A stretch of DNA of 64,000 nucleotides, taken from assembly GCA_050049775.1 (NCBI GenBank), contig JASFVP010000012.1, positions 3,245 through 67,244 of the forward strand. The letters are read 5' to 3'. Under the pieces are notes generated by a model that was not told the origin of the DNA, searched no databases, and worked only from the letters and a program-made list of their open reading frames with translations. The DNA is from JABDQZ01 sp050049775. GTDB taxonomy: Bacteria > Pseudomonadota > Gammaproteobacteria > Chromatiales > Chromatiaceae. Both the position numbers and the translations under genes were made by a program. Below, one piece after another: positions 1 to 7,209 of this stretch. Within the stretch, counting starts at the first letter, position 1. The number at the start of each line of letters is the position of its first letter.

Positions 1-56
1 GAAGCCGGACGTCCCAGCCACCCGCCAGGGTGGCGACATGATGTACTTGTTAGGGC
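1..56 (-). other. Partial attC site after the YidD-like cassette
   Basis: Read on the minus strand, the R'' core GCCCTAAC (56 to 49) follows the stop of the YidD-like gene and is the exact complement of the GTTAGGGC that opens this cassette at 428 to 421. The bases beyond it form only a partial inverted repeat (GTCGCCACCC against GGGTGGC..GAC). The R' end lies outside the window, so the site cannot be confirmed in full. Confidence 0.55.
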
Positions 57-86
57 ATGCTCGTTCATTAGCCTAAACCACTCCTG

Positions 87-401
87 CTAATTGAAAGGCC
101 AACTGGCCAAAACGCAGCACCCTGCATCTGCTGCAGTGCACGATTTATCGCAAGGTTGAACTTCTTCCTCGTTTTCCTTTTTCTTTGCCGACAGCACTTT
201 GCTTGCTTCATTGCATTCAGCCATACGGGAACCGAATTGGGACACCATCGCGAGTGCGCCTTTTGTTTCAATGACCTCGATTGCCCAAGACGAGCATGAT
301 CCATTTTGATGGAGCACGTTATGGGCGCAACAGTAACCTTTTCTTGGCGAAAGATACTGCTGATAAAGGCGGATCGCTTTGATGGCAATTTGATTTAGCA
401 A
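87..401 (-). CDS. YidD-like small membrane-associated protein (cassette gene)
   Basis: A 104-residue protein. The first 60 or so residues follow the pattern of the YidD family (membrane protein insertion efficiency factor): IKAIRLYQQYLSP near the N-terminus, then a cysteine-containing loop, SCSSWAIEVIETKGAL and a closing cysteine. In Escherichia coli, YidD helps YidC-dependent membrane insertion. This copy differs from the usual form: the loop before SCSSWA is CCAHNVLHQNG rather than the proline-rich one, and a charged tail with several cysteines follows residue 65. The start is a TTG with GGAAACGGAAGTC upstream; no ATG in frame would keep the YidD core. It is the gene of the leftmost cassette. 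The family assignment rests on pattern only. Confidence 0.6.
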   Translation of the reverse strand: MLNQIAIKAIRLYQQYLSPRKGYCCAHNVLHQNGSCSSWAIEVIETKGALAMVSQFGSRMAECNEASKVLSAKKKENEEEVQPCDKSCTAADAGCCVLASWPFN

Positions 402-420
402 GACTTCCGTTTCCTTTTTT

Positions 421-487
421 GCCCTAACGTTGCCTTCAGCGGAGTAGGCGCGTCAGCGACTGCATCCGCTGGAAGGCCTTGTTAAAC
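421..487 (-). other. attC recombination site between the YidD-like and HNH cassettes
   Basis: On the minus strand the site reads R'' GTTTAAC (487-481), a left arm AAGGCCTTCCAGCGGA, a loop, a right arm TCCGCTGAAGGC and R' GTTAGGGC (428-421). The arms pair along their length except for one extra C in the left arm, the expected extrahelical base that sets cassette direction. The TAA stop of the HNH gene lies inside R'' (482-484), a common arrangement in integron cassettes. The last position of R' is G rather than a pyrimidine at the consensus place. Confidence 0.85.
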
Positions 488-1483
488 GTGATCTCCGACA
501 TAAATCTCACTGCGATGATATTCAAGGTACTTCTGGTGTCTGAAATTTAGACCATTGATTCGCTCTTTTCCTGTAATGGCAAGGTTTCCAATATCTGGTT
601 TTAACTGTTCTGAAATTACTATTCGACCATCGGCGTCAAACGTTATAAAACCTACATCAAATGCTCTATCGTAAACTGGTGAGAGAGCCAAGCCGTTAAA
701 TACATCTAAACGTTCGGAGTCATCTGCAACTTTCCATAGCTTTATATGCCCTGCATTCAGGAATGTTTTGGCATTACTGACTGCGCACCTATGCCCCCAA
801 AAATCCAAAACACTTTTTCTAAATCTACGCTGCCCAATTCTGATGTTCAGCATATCCTGCTTTTGGGTGCTGTTTAGTAAGGGGTTGTTGATAGTGCCTA
901 GAAAGAAAAAAACCTCGGAATCATCTTCCAGTTCGCCAATCCATTCTAGAAGCGTTCCCAGCTCCTCAATGTGAAGTACTATTTTTTCGTTTGAGAATGC
1001 ATCTGGCAACTTTTCCAATACTTCTTCTTCGAACTGCTTTCGTCTTTCGATGGCGAGTTTTAATGCGTTCTTTTCACCGTGCTGGTGTATAGAATACTTT
1101 CTTTGCTTGTTTTTGCTGTCGCTATCTTGGTAATTAGCAACCCAGTATTCTTCTGGACTTTTTCTATCTTTTCTTTCTCTATACGAACGACTTACGCCAA
1201 CTATTCCCGATGTATTTCTTGGGGATAGTTTCAAAACTACAGGAGCCGCGTAACGTGCATTTTCAAGAAGTACGCCTAGCTCTCCCGCGGCCTCTAAAAA
1301 GTCATTTCGGTATTTAAGTGCCGCCTCGTATGCCCCATCCACACCACCGTGTTTGTTCACATTGAAGAATTTTGTCTCATGGTAAGACTCCCTTTCAAAA
1401 GCGAACTGCCATCCGGAAAGGTTGCCTTGCTTAATCCACTTGAGATATCGCCGGTCTTCAAATTTGGAAAGATCCATATCCAT
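482..1483 (-). CDS. HNH endonuclease with two AP2-like DNA-binding repeats (cassette gene)
   Basis: A 333-residue protein. Residues about 225-285 form an HNH_2-type nuclease domain: RCAVSN, then AGHIKLWK with the metal-site histidine, then NGLALSPVYDRAFD. Residues about 88-150 resemble an AP2/integrase-like DNA-binding domain (NTSGIVGVSRSYRER, WVANYQD, then the A..LAIERRKQF helix). Residues about 15-70 look like a second, degenerate copy (FFNVNKHGG, AALKYRNDF). AP2-HNH fusions are known among homing endonucleases and phage genes. Here the gene fills one integron cassette with no room for another gene. It may be a mobility, defence or toxin nuclease; the sequence does not decide. The start MDMDL puts the gene just inside the cassette edge. 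Confidence 0.8.
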   Translation of the reverse strand: MDMDLSKFEDRRYLKWIKQGNLSGWQFAFERESYHETKFFNVNKHGGVDGAYEAALKYRNDFLEAAGELGVLLENARYAAPVVLKLSPRNTSGIVGVSRSYRERKDRKSPEEYWVANYQDSDSKNKQRKYSIHQHGEKNALKLAIERRKQFEEEVLEKLPDAFSNEKIVLHIEELGTLLEWIGELEDDSEVFFFLGTINNPLLNSTQKQDMLNIRIGQRRFRKSVLDFWGHRCAVSNAKTFLNAGHIKLWKVADDSERLDVFNGLALSPVYDRAFDVGFITFDADGRIVISEQLKPDIGNLAITGKERINGLNFRHQKYLEYHRSEIYVGDHV

Positions 1484-1490
1484 TTTGTAC

Positions 1491-1571
1491 GTTTAACGCC
1501 TGCCATAACCGGAGCCAAAAAGTGGAGCGCAGCGTAGCTTTTTGGCGTCCGAGTTTATGGCTTTGTTAGGC
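1491..1571 (-). other. attC recombination site between the HNH and membrane-protein cassettes
   Basis: On the minus strand: R'' GCCTAAC (1571-1565), left arm starting AAAGCCATAAACTCGGACGC, an A/T-centred inner stem and loop, right arm CTTTTTGGCTCCGGTTATGGC, and R' GTTAAAC (1497-1491). The 81-base site folds into one long hairpin. The left arm carries extra unpaired bases, as expected for L'' in the minus direction. This is the clearest attC in the window. Confidence 0.9.
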
Positions 1572-1586
1572 ATATTTTTCACTATG

Positions 1587-2177
1587 CTAGCTTTCGTTCT
1601 CTTTGATGATTTTACTAAGCACGACACTGATATTCTTTAATTCTTTTTCAATTTTTTGAAGGGTTGTAGTATTAGGACCTTTCAAGGCATCTACAATTGC
1701 CTGATCAGCGCTTGTTCTGCTTGGCATGTATTTCATGTGAGATACGCTTAGAACGCAGCATTCTTTTCGTTTTCTAGTGACTCCAATTGGGTTCTTGTAC
1801 TCATAAGACACTTCCAGTTCAAGTTTTTCACCCAGCCTTTCCGCAAGGCCTCCATACTGACCACCATCAAATACATACTTTTGTGCCGCTGCTATAGCAG
1901 GCAACCCATCACCTAATACATCCGTGCAATCACCATTTGCTTTTTCAATTCCATAACATTTAGCTGGTATAGCTTGAGAAAAACGCACGTTTCTAGCCAT
2001 GCCTCCCCCAAGATTCTCAATTACCAAATCAATGATGCTTGGTATGTCAGGATTGGGACGATACTGTACGAGAATGTGCGGCCGCGATTGTTTTACTAAC
2101 GCCATATACGCCACAAACACCGCCAGTAAAGTGACGAGGGGGCTTATAACGTAAAAAATTGTTTGAGCTAAAGCCAT
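1587..2177 (-). CDS. Hypothetical membrane-anchored protein (cassette gene)
   Basis: A 196-residue protein with one N-terminal membrane segment (ALAQTIFYVISPLVTLLAVF, ending about residue 25), then a soluble domain of about 150 residues starting KQSRPHILVQYRP. The soluble part contains IDLVIENLGGGMARNVRF, a beta-rich pattern also seen in many single-span proteins of unknown function from cassettes and phages. The C-terminal 35 residues are charged and probably helical. ATG at 2177 is preferred; a TTG at 2204 in the same frame would add nine residues. I do not recognise a family. It is the first gene of the array as seen from the missing integrase side. Confidence 0.65.
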   Translation of the reverse strand: MALAQTIFYVISPLVTLLAVFVAYMALVKQSRPHILVQYRPNPDIPSIIDLVIENLGGGMARNVRFSQAIPAKCYGIEKANGDCTDVLGDGLPAIAAAQKYVFDGGQYGGLAERLGEKLELEVSYEYKNPIGVTRKRKECCVLSVSHMKYMPSRTSADQAIVDALKGPNTTTLQKIEKELKNISVVLSKIIKENES

Positions 2178-2211
2178 GATGTCTTCACTTATGCAAATGT
2201 CCAATTTTCAT

Positions 2212-2218
2212 GCCTAAC
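2212..2218 (-). other. Core site GTTAGGC at the right border of the cassette array
   Basis: Minus-strand GTTAGGC opens the third cassette and is complementary to that cassette's own R'' at 1565-1571. No R''-like partner or attC-like arms are found in the 130 bases upstream of it, so it may be an attI-like junction or the last trace of a lost upstream cassette. Confidence 0.7.
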
Positions 2219-2227
2219 TATAATTAG

Positions 2228-2268
2228 ACACCCTAAAAGTCGCATATGTAACACGACTTTTAGGGTGT
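2228..2268. repeat. Perfect 15-bp inverted repeat beside the array border
   Basis: ACACCCTAAAAGTCG (2228-2242) and its exact complement (2254-2268) flank an 11-base loop. Neither side is followed by a run of T, so it is not a standard intrinsic terminator. It lies between the border of the cassette array and cbiX, in the 140 bases where attI would be expected. It may be a protein-binding site, the end of a lost element or an mRNA hairpin. Confidence 0.7.
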
Positions 2269-2359
2269 ATAAAAAACTGACCCATAATAAAAACAACAAC
2301 TTGACCCCATAATACGGGACCTAAATGGATTTTCAAACAGGACTCAGAGTTGAGAAGTA

Positions 2360-2725
2360 TCAGCAATTCGCCGCGCTGAGCAGCAGTTCGGTAATACCAT
2401 CTAGCGAGCCAAGATAGTCGGCCTGGCGCACGATGACACCTTCGGGCAGGCGGCCGTCGGTTTTGCTGATTTCTTCAGGGATGTCTTCGGCGACGTGACG
2501 GCCGGCGGAGAGGAAGTACGGCAGCACAATGACTTCGCTGGCGCCGGCTTCGGCGCATTCGATGATGCCGTCGGGGATGGAGGGTTCGGCCAGTTCGAGA
2601 AAGGCGCAGCGCACGTCGCCGAACTGCTCACCGGCCTTGTCGGCGAGGCAGCGGGTGACCTGGCGAATTTCTTCATTCGAGCTTTCACGGCGACTGCCGT
2701 GGGCGACCAGTAACAATGCTTTCAT
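2360..2725 (-). CDS. cbiX: Sirohydrochlorin chelatase (short CbiX/SirB type)
   Basis: A 121-residue, single-domain chelatase of the CbiX-short type. It inserts cobalt or iron into sirohydrochlorin in the cytoplasm, a step towards cobalamin or siroheme. The two expected histidines are visible: VAHGSR (His9) and SAGRHVAEDIPEEI (about His77). The rest follows the family (EEIRQVTRCLADK, EVIVLPYFLSAG). The gene starts three bases after the stop of pepN and is probably co-transcribed with it. Siroheme is the cofactor of DsrAB and DsrN modifies it, so a chelatase about 9 kb from dsr fits the pathway, although the genes are not in one operon. The metal used cannot be read from the sequence. Confidence 0.9.
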   Translation of the reverse strand: MKALLLVAHGSRRESSNEEIRQVTRCLADKAGEQFGDVRCAFLELAEPSIPDGIIECAEAGASEVIVLPYFLSAGRHVAEDIPEEISKTDGRLPEGVIVRQADYLGSLDGITELLLSAANC

Positions 2726-2728
2726 GCT

Positions 2729-5359
2729 TTAGTCCTTTAAGCTTTTGGCGGCGATTTCGTAAACGTCTTTGGAGACACCACTGCGTGAGACAATGCGTTC
2801 GAGCTGTTGTTTCATGAGTGTTTTGCGTTGCTCGTCGTAACGCTTCCAGCGTGACATGATGCGCACCATGCGTGATGCCACCTGCGGGTTGAGTTCATCG
2901 AGTTGAATGACCTGATCGGCAAGAAACTCGTAACCAGCGCCATCGCTGCGATGAAAACCGGCATGGTTGCTGCCGCAGAAGGCACCGATGAGTGAACGCA
3001 CCTTGTTCGGGTTGCGAATCGAAAAGGCGCGATGCTGCATCAATTGCTTGACATGATCGAGCGTGTCGTCGCGGCTGGATAACGCCTGCGCGGTAAACCA
3101 TTTGTCCATCACCAGTGCATCGCCCGACCAGCGTTGCTCAAAGTCAGACAGCACTTCCTCGCGTTCCGGCTGATGGCTGTCGGCAATCAGGCTCAATGCC
3201 GTAATGACATCGGTCATGTTGTGCTGTTCGCCATACTGGTTAAGACACAGTTGCGTGGCTTCGTCGTCATCCGATTGCATCAGGTACGCCAGCACGACAT
3301 TCTTCAGGCTACGCCGTGCGATGTCTTGCGGACTGATGGAATACTCGGCATCCGGCTCGCGGCTGCGTTCATAAACCATGAGCAGGTCTTCCAGCAACTG
3401 TTGGGCGATCTGCTTGCGCACCTGTTGGCGCGCCAGAAACAGGCTGTCGACATCCACGACCTCCATCTGGTCACCCAGATAGGATTCACTCGGCAGGCTC
3501 AGCACCTCGGCGATCAATGCCGGATCGCTGTCCTGATCGAGCAGCGCCTTGCGAAACGCGATAATAAAGCCATCCGGGATGGTCATGGATTCGCCGGCCT
3601 GGCGCTGCGCCACTATGTTGAGCAACACACGTTGCGCCAGTTGCTGGGACGCATCCCAACGATTGAAACCGTCGCTGTCGTGCGCCATGAGAAACATCAG
3701 GTCGTCATCGCTGTACGGGTAATACACCTTGACCGGCGCCGACAAGCCGCGCAGCAACGAAGGCGTCGGTTCGGCGCCAATGTCGTCAAAGACAAACTCT
3801 TCGCTGGCGTGTTTGAGTTCGATCAGCGTGTTGTCGAACAGGTCGTTGCCGTCGGCATCGAGCAGACCGACCTGCACCGGAATGTGAAACGGCGGCTTGT
3901 TGCTCTGCCCCGGCGTGTCCGGGCAGCTTTGTGTAAACGTCAGGCGATACTGTTTGGCTTTCGCATCGTATTGCGATTCGACTTTCAACTGTGGCGTGCC
4001 GGCGTAGTCGTACCAATTCTTGAACTGGGTCAGGTCTCGGCCGGAGACTTCTTCCATGCACTCGACAAAATCCTCGGTGGTCACGGCCTGGCCGTCGTAG
4101 CGTTTGAAATACAGGTCGGTGGCCTGGCGGAACAACTCGGGACCCAGCAGGTTGGCCTGCATGCGCACCACTTCGGCGCCTTTTTCATACACGGTGACGG
4201 TGTAGAAATTGTTGATCTCGATGTAGGAATCCGGGCGTACCGGATGCGCCATCGGCCCGGCGTCCTCGGCGAACTGGTGTGCACGCAGCAGGCGCACATC
4301 CTCGATGCGTTTGACGCCGGCCGAGCCCATGTCGGCCGAGAAACTCTGGTCGCGGAATACAGTGAAGCCTTCCTTGAGCGACAACTGGAACCAGTCGCGG
4401 CAGGTAATGCGGTTGCCGGTCCAGTTGTGGAAGTACTCGTGCGCGATGACGCCTTCGATGCCCTGGAAGTCGCGATCGGTGGCGGTTTCCGGGCGCGCCA
4501 GCACGTATTTGGAATTGAAGACGTTGAGGCCCTTGTTTTCCATCGCGCCCATGTTGAAGTCATTAACCGCGACGATGTTGTAGACGTCGAGATCGTATTC
4601 TCGGCCGTATTTTTCCTCATCCCAACGCATGGCGTTTTTCAGCGAGCGCATGGCATGTTCGCATTTGTCGATGTTCTCGGCCTCGACATAAATACGCAGG
4701 TCCACCTCGCGGCCGGACGGCGTGACGTGCTGATCCTCGATGTGCAGCAGGTCGCCCGCCACCAGCGCAAACAGATAGCAGGGCTTGGGAAACGGATCCT
4801 CCCACACGGCAAAATGGCGGCCGTCTTCGAGTTCACCCTGGTCGGCCGGGTTGCCGTTGGACAGCAGCACCGGGAATTTTTCCTGGTCGGCCTCGACCCG
4901 AGTGGTGAACGACGCCATGACATCGGGCCGGTCGAGAAACCAGGTGATCTTGCGAAAACCTTCGGCCTCGCACTGGGTGCAGAACATGCCGCCGGAACGG
5001 TACAGACCTTCGAGCGCGGTGTTGTTTTCCGGGAAAATGCGTGTGCGGGTGTAGAGTTCAAACTCGGCCGGCGGGTTGTGCAGCGTCAGGCCGGTTTCCG
5101 AGATGTTGTAGTCGCTCTCTGCCAGCGGCCGGCCGTCGAGCTCGATTATTTGCAGCTGCAGCTCCTCGCCGTTGAGAAACAGGCTGCTGGCCTGGCCCGG
5201 GCGCTGCGGATTTTTGCGCAACCGCAGGCGTGCATCCACCTGCGTGCCCTGCTCCTCCAGTTCGAACTCAAGCATGACCTGGTCGATCAGGTATTCGGGC
5301 GGCTGGTATTCCTTCAGATAGATGGTCTGGGGGCTGGCGTCTCTCGTCATACTTTCCAC
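2729..5359 (-). CDS. pepN: Aminopeptidase N (M1 family)
   Basis: An 876-residue zinc aminopeptidase that removes N-terminal residues from peptides in the cytoplasm. The substrate-binding motif GAMENKGLNVF and the zinc site HEYFHNWTGNR followed by LKEGFTVFRDQ (HExxH-18-E) are both intact. The length matches bacterial PepN (about 870), and the C-terminal helical half (ASQQLAQRVLLN to AAKSLKD) is complete. MTRDASPQTIYLKEYQPPEYLI near the N-terminus is typical, and MESM or the MTRD four residues later could be the start. The gene is upstream of cbiX with a three-base gap. The opposite strand holds a very long open frame that is only a coding shadow. Confidence 0.97.
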   Translation of the reverse strand: MESMTRDASPQTIYLKEYQPPEYLIDQVMLEFELEEQGTQVDARLRLRKNPQRPGQASSLFLNGEELQLQIIELDGRPLAESDYNISETGLTLHNPPAEFELYTRTRIFPENNTALEGLYRSGGMFCTQCEAEGFRKITWFLDRPDVMASFTTRVEADQEKFPVLLSNGNPADQGELEDGRHFAVWEDPFPKPCYLFALVAGDLLHIEDQHVTPSGREVDLRIYVEAENIDKCEHAMRSLKNAMRWDEEKYGREYDLDVYNIVAVNDFNMGAMENKGLNVFNSKYVLARPETATDRDFQGIEGVIAHEYFHNWTGNRITCRDWFQLSLKEGFTVFRDQSFSADMGSAGVKRIEDVRLLRAHQFAEDAGPMAHPVRPDSYIEINNFYTVTVYEKGAEVVRMQANLLGPELFRQATDLYFKRYDGQAVTTEDFVECMEEVSGRDLTQFKNWYDYAGTPQLKVESQYDAKAKQYRLTFTQSCPDTPGQSNKPPFHIPVQVGLLDADGNDLFDNTLIELKHASEEFVFDDIGAEPTPSLLRGLSAPVKVYYPYSDDDLMFLMAHDSDGFNRWDASQQLAQRVLLNIVAQRQAGESMTIPDGFIIAFRKALLDQDSDPALIAEVLSLPSESYLGDQMEVVDVDSLFLARQQVRKQIAQQLLEDLLMVYERSREPDAEYSISPQDIARRSLKNVVLAYLMQSDDDEATQLCLNQYGEQHNMTDVITALSLIADSHQPEREEVLSDFEQRWSGDALVMDKWFTAQALSSRDDTLDHVKQLMQHRAFSIRNPNKVRSLIGAFCGSNHAGFHRSDGAGYEFLADQVIQLDELNPQVASRMVRIMSRWKRYDEQRKTLMKQQLERIVSRSGVSKDVYEIAAKSLKD

Positions 5360-5477
5360 TCGTTACAAACTTCAGGCTCAATAGTTTAATAGCACTGCGG
5401 CAAAGTCCAGAATTTTCTTATTGGTACAGCACGAGCCGGCTTGGTAGGATAATGCTCATACAAAGGAGAGAAAACCG

Positions 5478-5795
5478 ATGCCAAAAGTGGTTATGTACAC
5501 GACGACGATTTGCCCGTACTGCATTCGCGCGAAAAACCTGCTGCAGCAAAAAGGCGTGCAATATGAAGAACTTAACATCGAACTCAACCACGGCCTGATG
5601 CATGAAATGATGGAGCGTAGCCAGCGCCGCACGGTGCCGCAGATTTTCATCGATGACTACCACGTCGGCGGTTATGACGACATGGCGGAACTGGATGCCT
5701 ACGGCAAGCTCGACGGCCTGCTCGGCCTGGCGCCGGACAACGAACCGCACGGCCTCAAAACCGACATTAACAGCTCGGACGACTCGATCACCTGA
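5478..5795 (+). CDS. grxC: Glutaredoxin 3-like protein
   Basis: A 105-residue dithiol glutaredoxin. The active site is TTICPYCIRAK, and the glutathione-binding residues TVPQIFID and GGYDDMAEL are in place. It reduces disulfides and glutathione mixed disulfides in the cytoplasm. A 15-residue acidic tail (NEPHGLKTDINSSDD) extends past the usual 82-85 residues. AAAGGAG lies ten bases before the ATG. It is divergent from pepN and is followed 18 bases later by hslR. Confidence 0.95.
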   Translation: MPKVVMYTTTICPYCIRAKNLLQQKGVQYEELNIELNHGLMHEMMERSQRRTVPQIFIDDYHVGGYDDMAELDAYGKLDGLLGLAPDNEPHGLKTDINSSDDSIT

Positions 5796-5813
5796 TCCCC
5801 GGCAGGTCCTGAC

Positions 5814-6191
5814 ATGCGTCTCGACAAATGGCTCTGGGCGGCCCGTTTCTACAAAACCCGCCAGCTGGCGGTAGAAGCCATCAACGGAGGCAAGGTGCAC
5901 CTCAACGGCCAGCGCAGCAAACCCGGCAAGGACGTCAGCATCGGCAACCGGCTGCGTATCCACAAGGGCTCGCTGGAGTGGGACATCGTCATCGAGCAAC
6001 TGCCCAAACAGCGCCGCCCGGCTTCTGAAGCCGCGACCTTTTACTCAGAATCCGACGAAAGCCGCGAACGCCGCCAGCAGCTGATCGAACAACAACGCCT
6101 CGCCCGCGCCGCCATGCCGTTGAAAACCACGTCCAAACCGAACAAACGCGACCGCCGCCTGATTCACCGTTTCAAACAGGAACAGAGCTGA
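5814..6191 (+). CDS. hslR: Heat-shock protein 15 (S4-domain RNA-binding protein)
   Basis: A 125-residue protein with an N-terminal S4 domain: MRLDKWLWAARFYKTRQLA, then INGGKVHLNGQRSKPGKDV. The basic C-terminal tail (SRERRQQLIEQQ to KPNKRDRRLIHRFK) is typical of Hsp15. In E. coli this protein binds stalled 50S subunits that carry nascent chains and helps recycle them after heat shock. It sits between grxC and a cysteine-rich hypothetical gene with very short gaps, which suggests one transcript. Confidence 0.95.
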   Translation: MRLDKWLWAARFYKTRQLAVEAINGGKVHLNGQRSKPGKDVSIGNRLRIHKGSLEWDIVIEQLPKQRRPASEAATFYSESDESRERRQQLIEQQRLARAAMPLKTTSKPNKRDRRLIHRFKQEQS

Positions 6192-6194
6192 AGC

Positions 6195-6659
6195 ATGGAC
6201 CAGGATGCCTTTCGTACCACTTACCGCGAGGTCAACGAACGTTTTTGCGCGTTTGAAAAAAGCGTGTTGATCAACCAGTGCAAGTGCTCACAGGCGGAAC
6301 GTTTCTGCATTGCCGAACGTGAAGGCGTGCATTGCAAGATCGACGCTGGCCAGGCGCGCTGCCTGGAGCTGCTGGAGATCCTGCGCGACAAGGCCAAGTT
6401 TGCGTTGCGCACCGACGCCAGCACGCGGCGCACCCTGCCGCACGGCAAGGCCATCCGTATTCAGGTCGGCGGCATGCGTGGCATTTGCCAGTCGCTGCAC
6501 CCGGACCAGCCCGTTCCGGATGCCATTGATGACATTGACCGCATCCTGCTCGAAGCGCTGCAGCGCTTTGTTTCTTTCGAGCGATTGCCGTTTTCCCAGA
6601 TCATGCAGCAGATCGCCGCCTACGAAGTAAAAAAACGCTCGCGAAAAAAAGATCAATAG
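6195..6659 (+). CDS. Conserved hypothetical cysteine-rich protein
   Basis: A 154-residue protein that I cannot place in a named family. The N-terminal third has six cysteines (FCAFEK, NQCKCSQAERFC, VHCKID, ARC), a spacing that could hold a metal or Fe-S cluster. The middle is rich in positive charges (RTDASTRRTLPHGKAIRIQ) and the C-terminus ends in KKRSRKKDQ. No signal peptide or membrane segment is seen. It starts three bases after the hslR stop and so is probably translated from the same mRNA. A function in redox sensing or nucleic-acid binding would be only a guess. Confidence 0.75.
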   Translation: MDQDAFRTTYREVNERFCAFEKSVLINQCKCSQAERFCIAEREGVHCKIDAGQARCLELLEILRDKAKFALRTDASTRRTLPHGKAIRIQVGGMRGICQSLHPDQPVPDAIDDIDRILLEALQRFVSFERLPFSQIMQQIAAYEVKKRSRKKDQ

Positions 6660-6715
6660 GCTAACTTGTGGCCATCAAGCAGTAACGGACCCGAGCGGTC
6701 GAGGTCAGGTGCAGT

Positions 6716-7177
6716 ATGGATATCATGACATGCCTGGTGCCCACCGGCGTCGCCAGAGACGGTATGACATTTGGCGAAGCCCTGCAGGAGTGCGTTGACA
6801 AACGCGTACCCGGCATTCCCTACGTGGATGACGACGGCAACATCATCGGCCGTTTTTCGGTGCGCAATTCGTTTTTCCGCGCCAGTATTCCGAAAGACCT
6901 GATCAAGGGCGCGCATCTGCTCGGCGATGATCTCGAACACCTGGAGATGCCGCAACAACACATCAAGGAGTTGCTGGCGCTGCCCATCCATAACATGGTG
7001 CTGGAGCACATCGTCACGCTGCGGCCAAAATCACAGATGATCACGGCGCTGGCGCTGATGGAAAAATTCAACACCGCCTATCTGTTTGTCACCGACGACA
7101 CGCAGTACCACGGCGTGGTCACACGCCTCGGCATCGCCCGCCAGATTCTGTCACGTGAACAGGACGAGATTCTCTAG
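6716..7177 (+). CDS. CBS-domain protein
   Basis: A 153-residue protein made of a CBS pair: first unit MTFGEALQECVDKRVPGIPYVDDDGNIIGRFSVRN, second unit ITALALMEKFNTAYLFVTDD to GVVTRLGIARQIL. CBS pairs bind adenosine nucleotides and usually regulate a partner protein. The neighbour 33 bases downstream is a large ion-transporter-like protein, so this may be its regulatory partner (inference from position). There is no catalytic domain. Confidence 0.88.
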   Translation: MDIMTCLVPTGVARDGMTFGEALQECVDKRVPGIPYVDDDGNIIGRFSVRNSFFRASIPKDLIKGAHLLGDDLEHLEMPQQHIKELLALPIHNMVLEHIVTLRPKSQMITALALMEKFNTAYLFVTDDTQYHGVVTRLGIARQILSREQDEIL

Positions 7178-7209
7178 ACAACAGTCTTTGCAGTACACAG
7201 GACACGCCC

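Larger units (their letters stand above)
1..2218 (-). mobile_element. Integron gene-cassette array (three cassettes, no integrase seen)
   Basis: Three minus-strand genes are each followed by a palindromic attC-like site. Core sites (GTTRRRY / RYYYAAC) lie at 49-56, 421-428, 481-487, 1491-1497, 1565-1571 and 2212-2218. The site that opens each cassette is the exact complement of the R'' site that ends the same cassette: GTTAGGC with GCCTAAC, GTTAAAC with GTTTAAC, GTTAGGGC with GCCCTAAC. This is expected of real cassettes that once closed as circles. Extra unpaired bases lie in the L'' arm when read on the minus strand, which gives the array direction. The stretch is clearly AT-richer than the rest of the window. 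The integrase end should lie to the right of 2218, but cbiX and pepN are there instead, so this is either an integrase-less cluster (CALIN) or a displaced array fragment. The left end runs out of the window. Confidence 0.85.

Noticed and set aside
3134..5389. A 751-codon open frame on the plus strand opposite pepN
   Set aside because: It lies wholly antisense to a complete PepN with all motifs and has no family motif; it arises from codon bias of a GC-rich gene.
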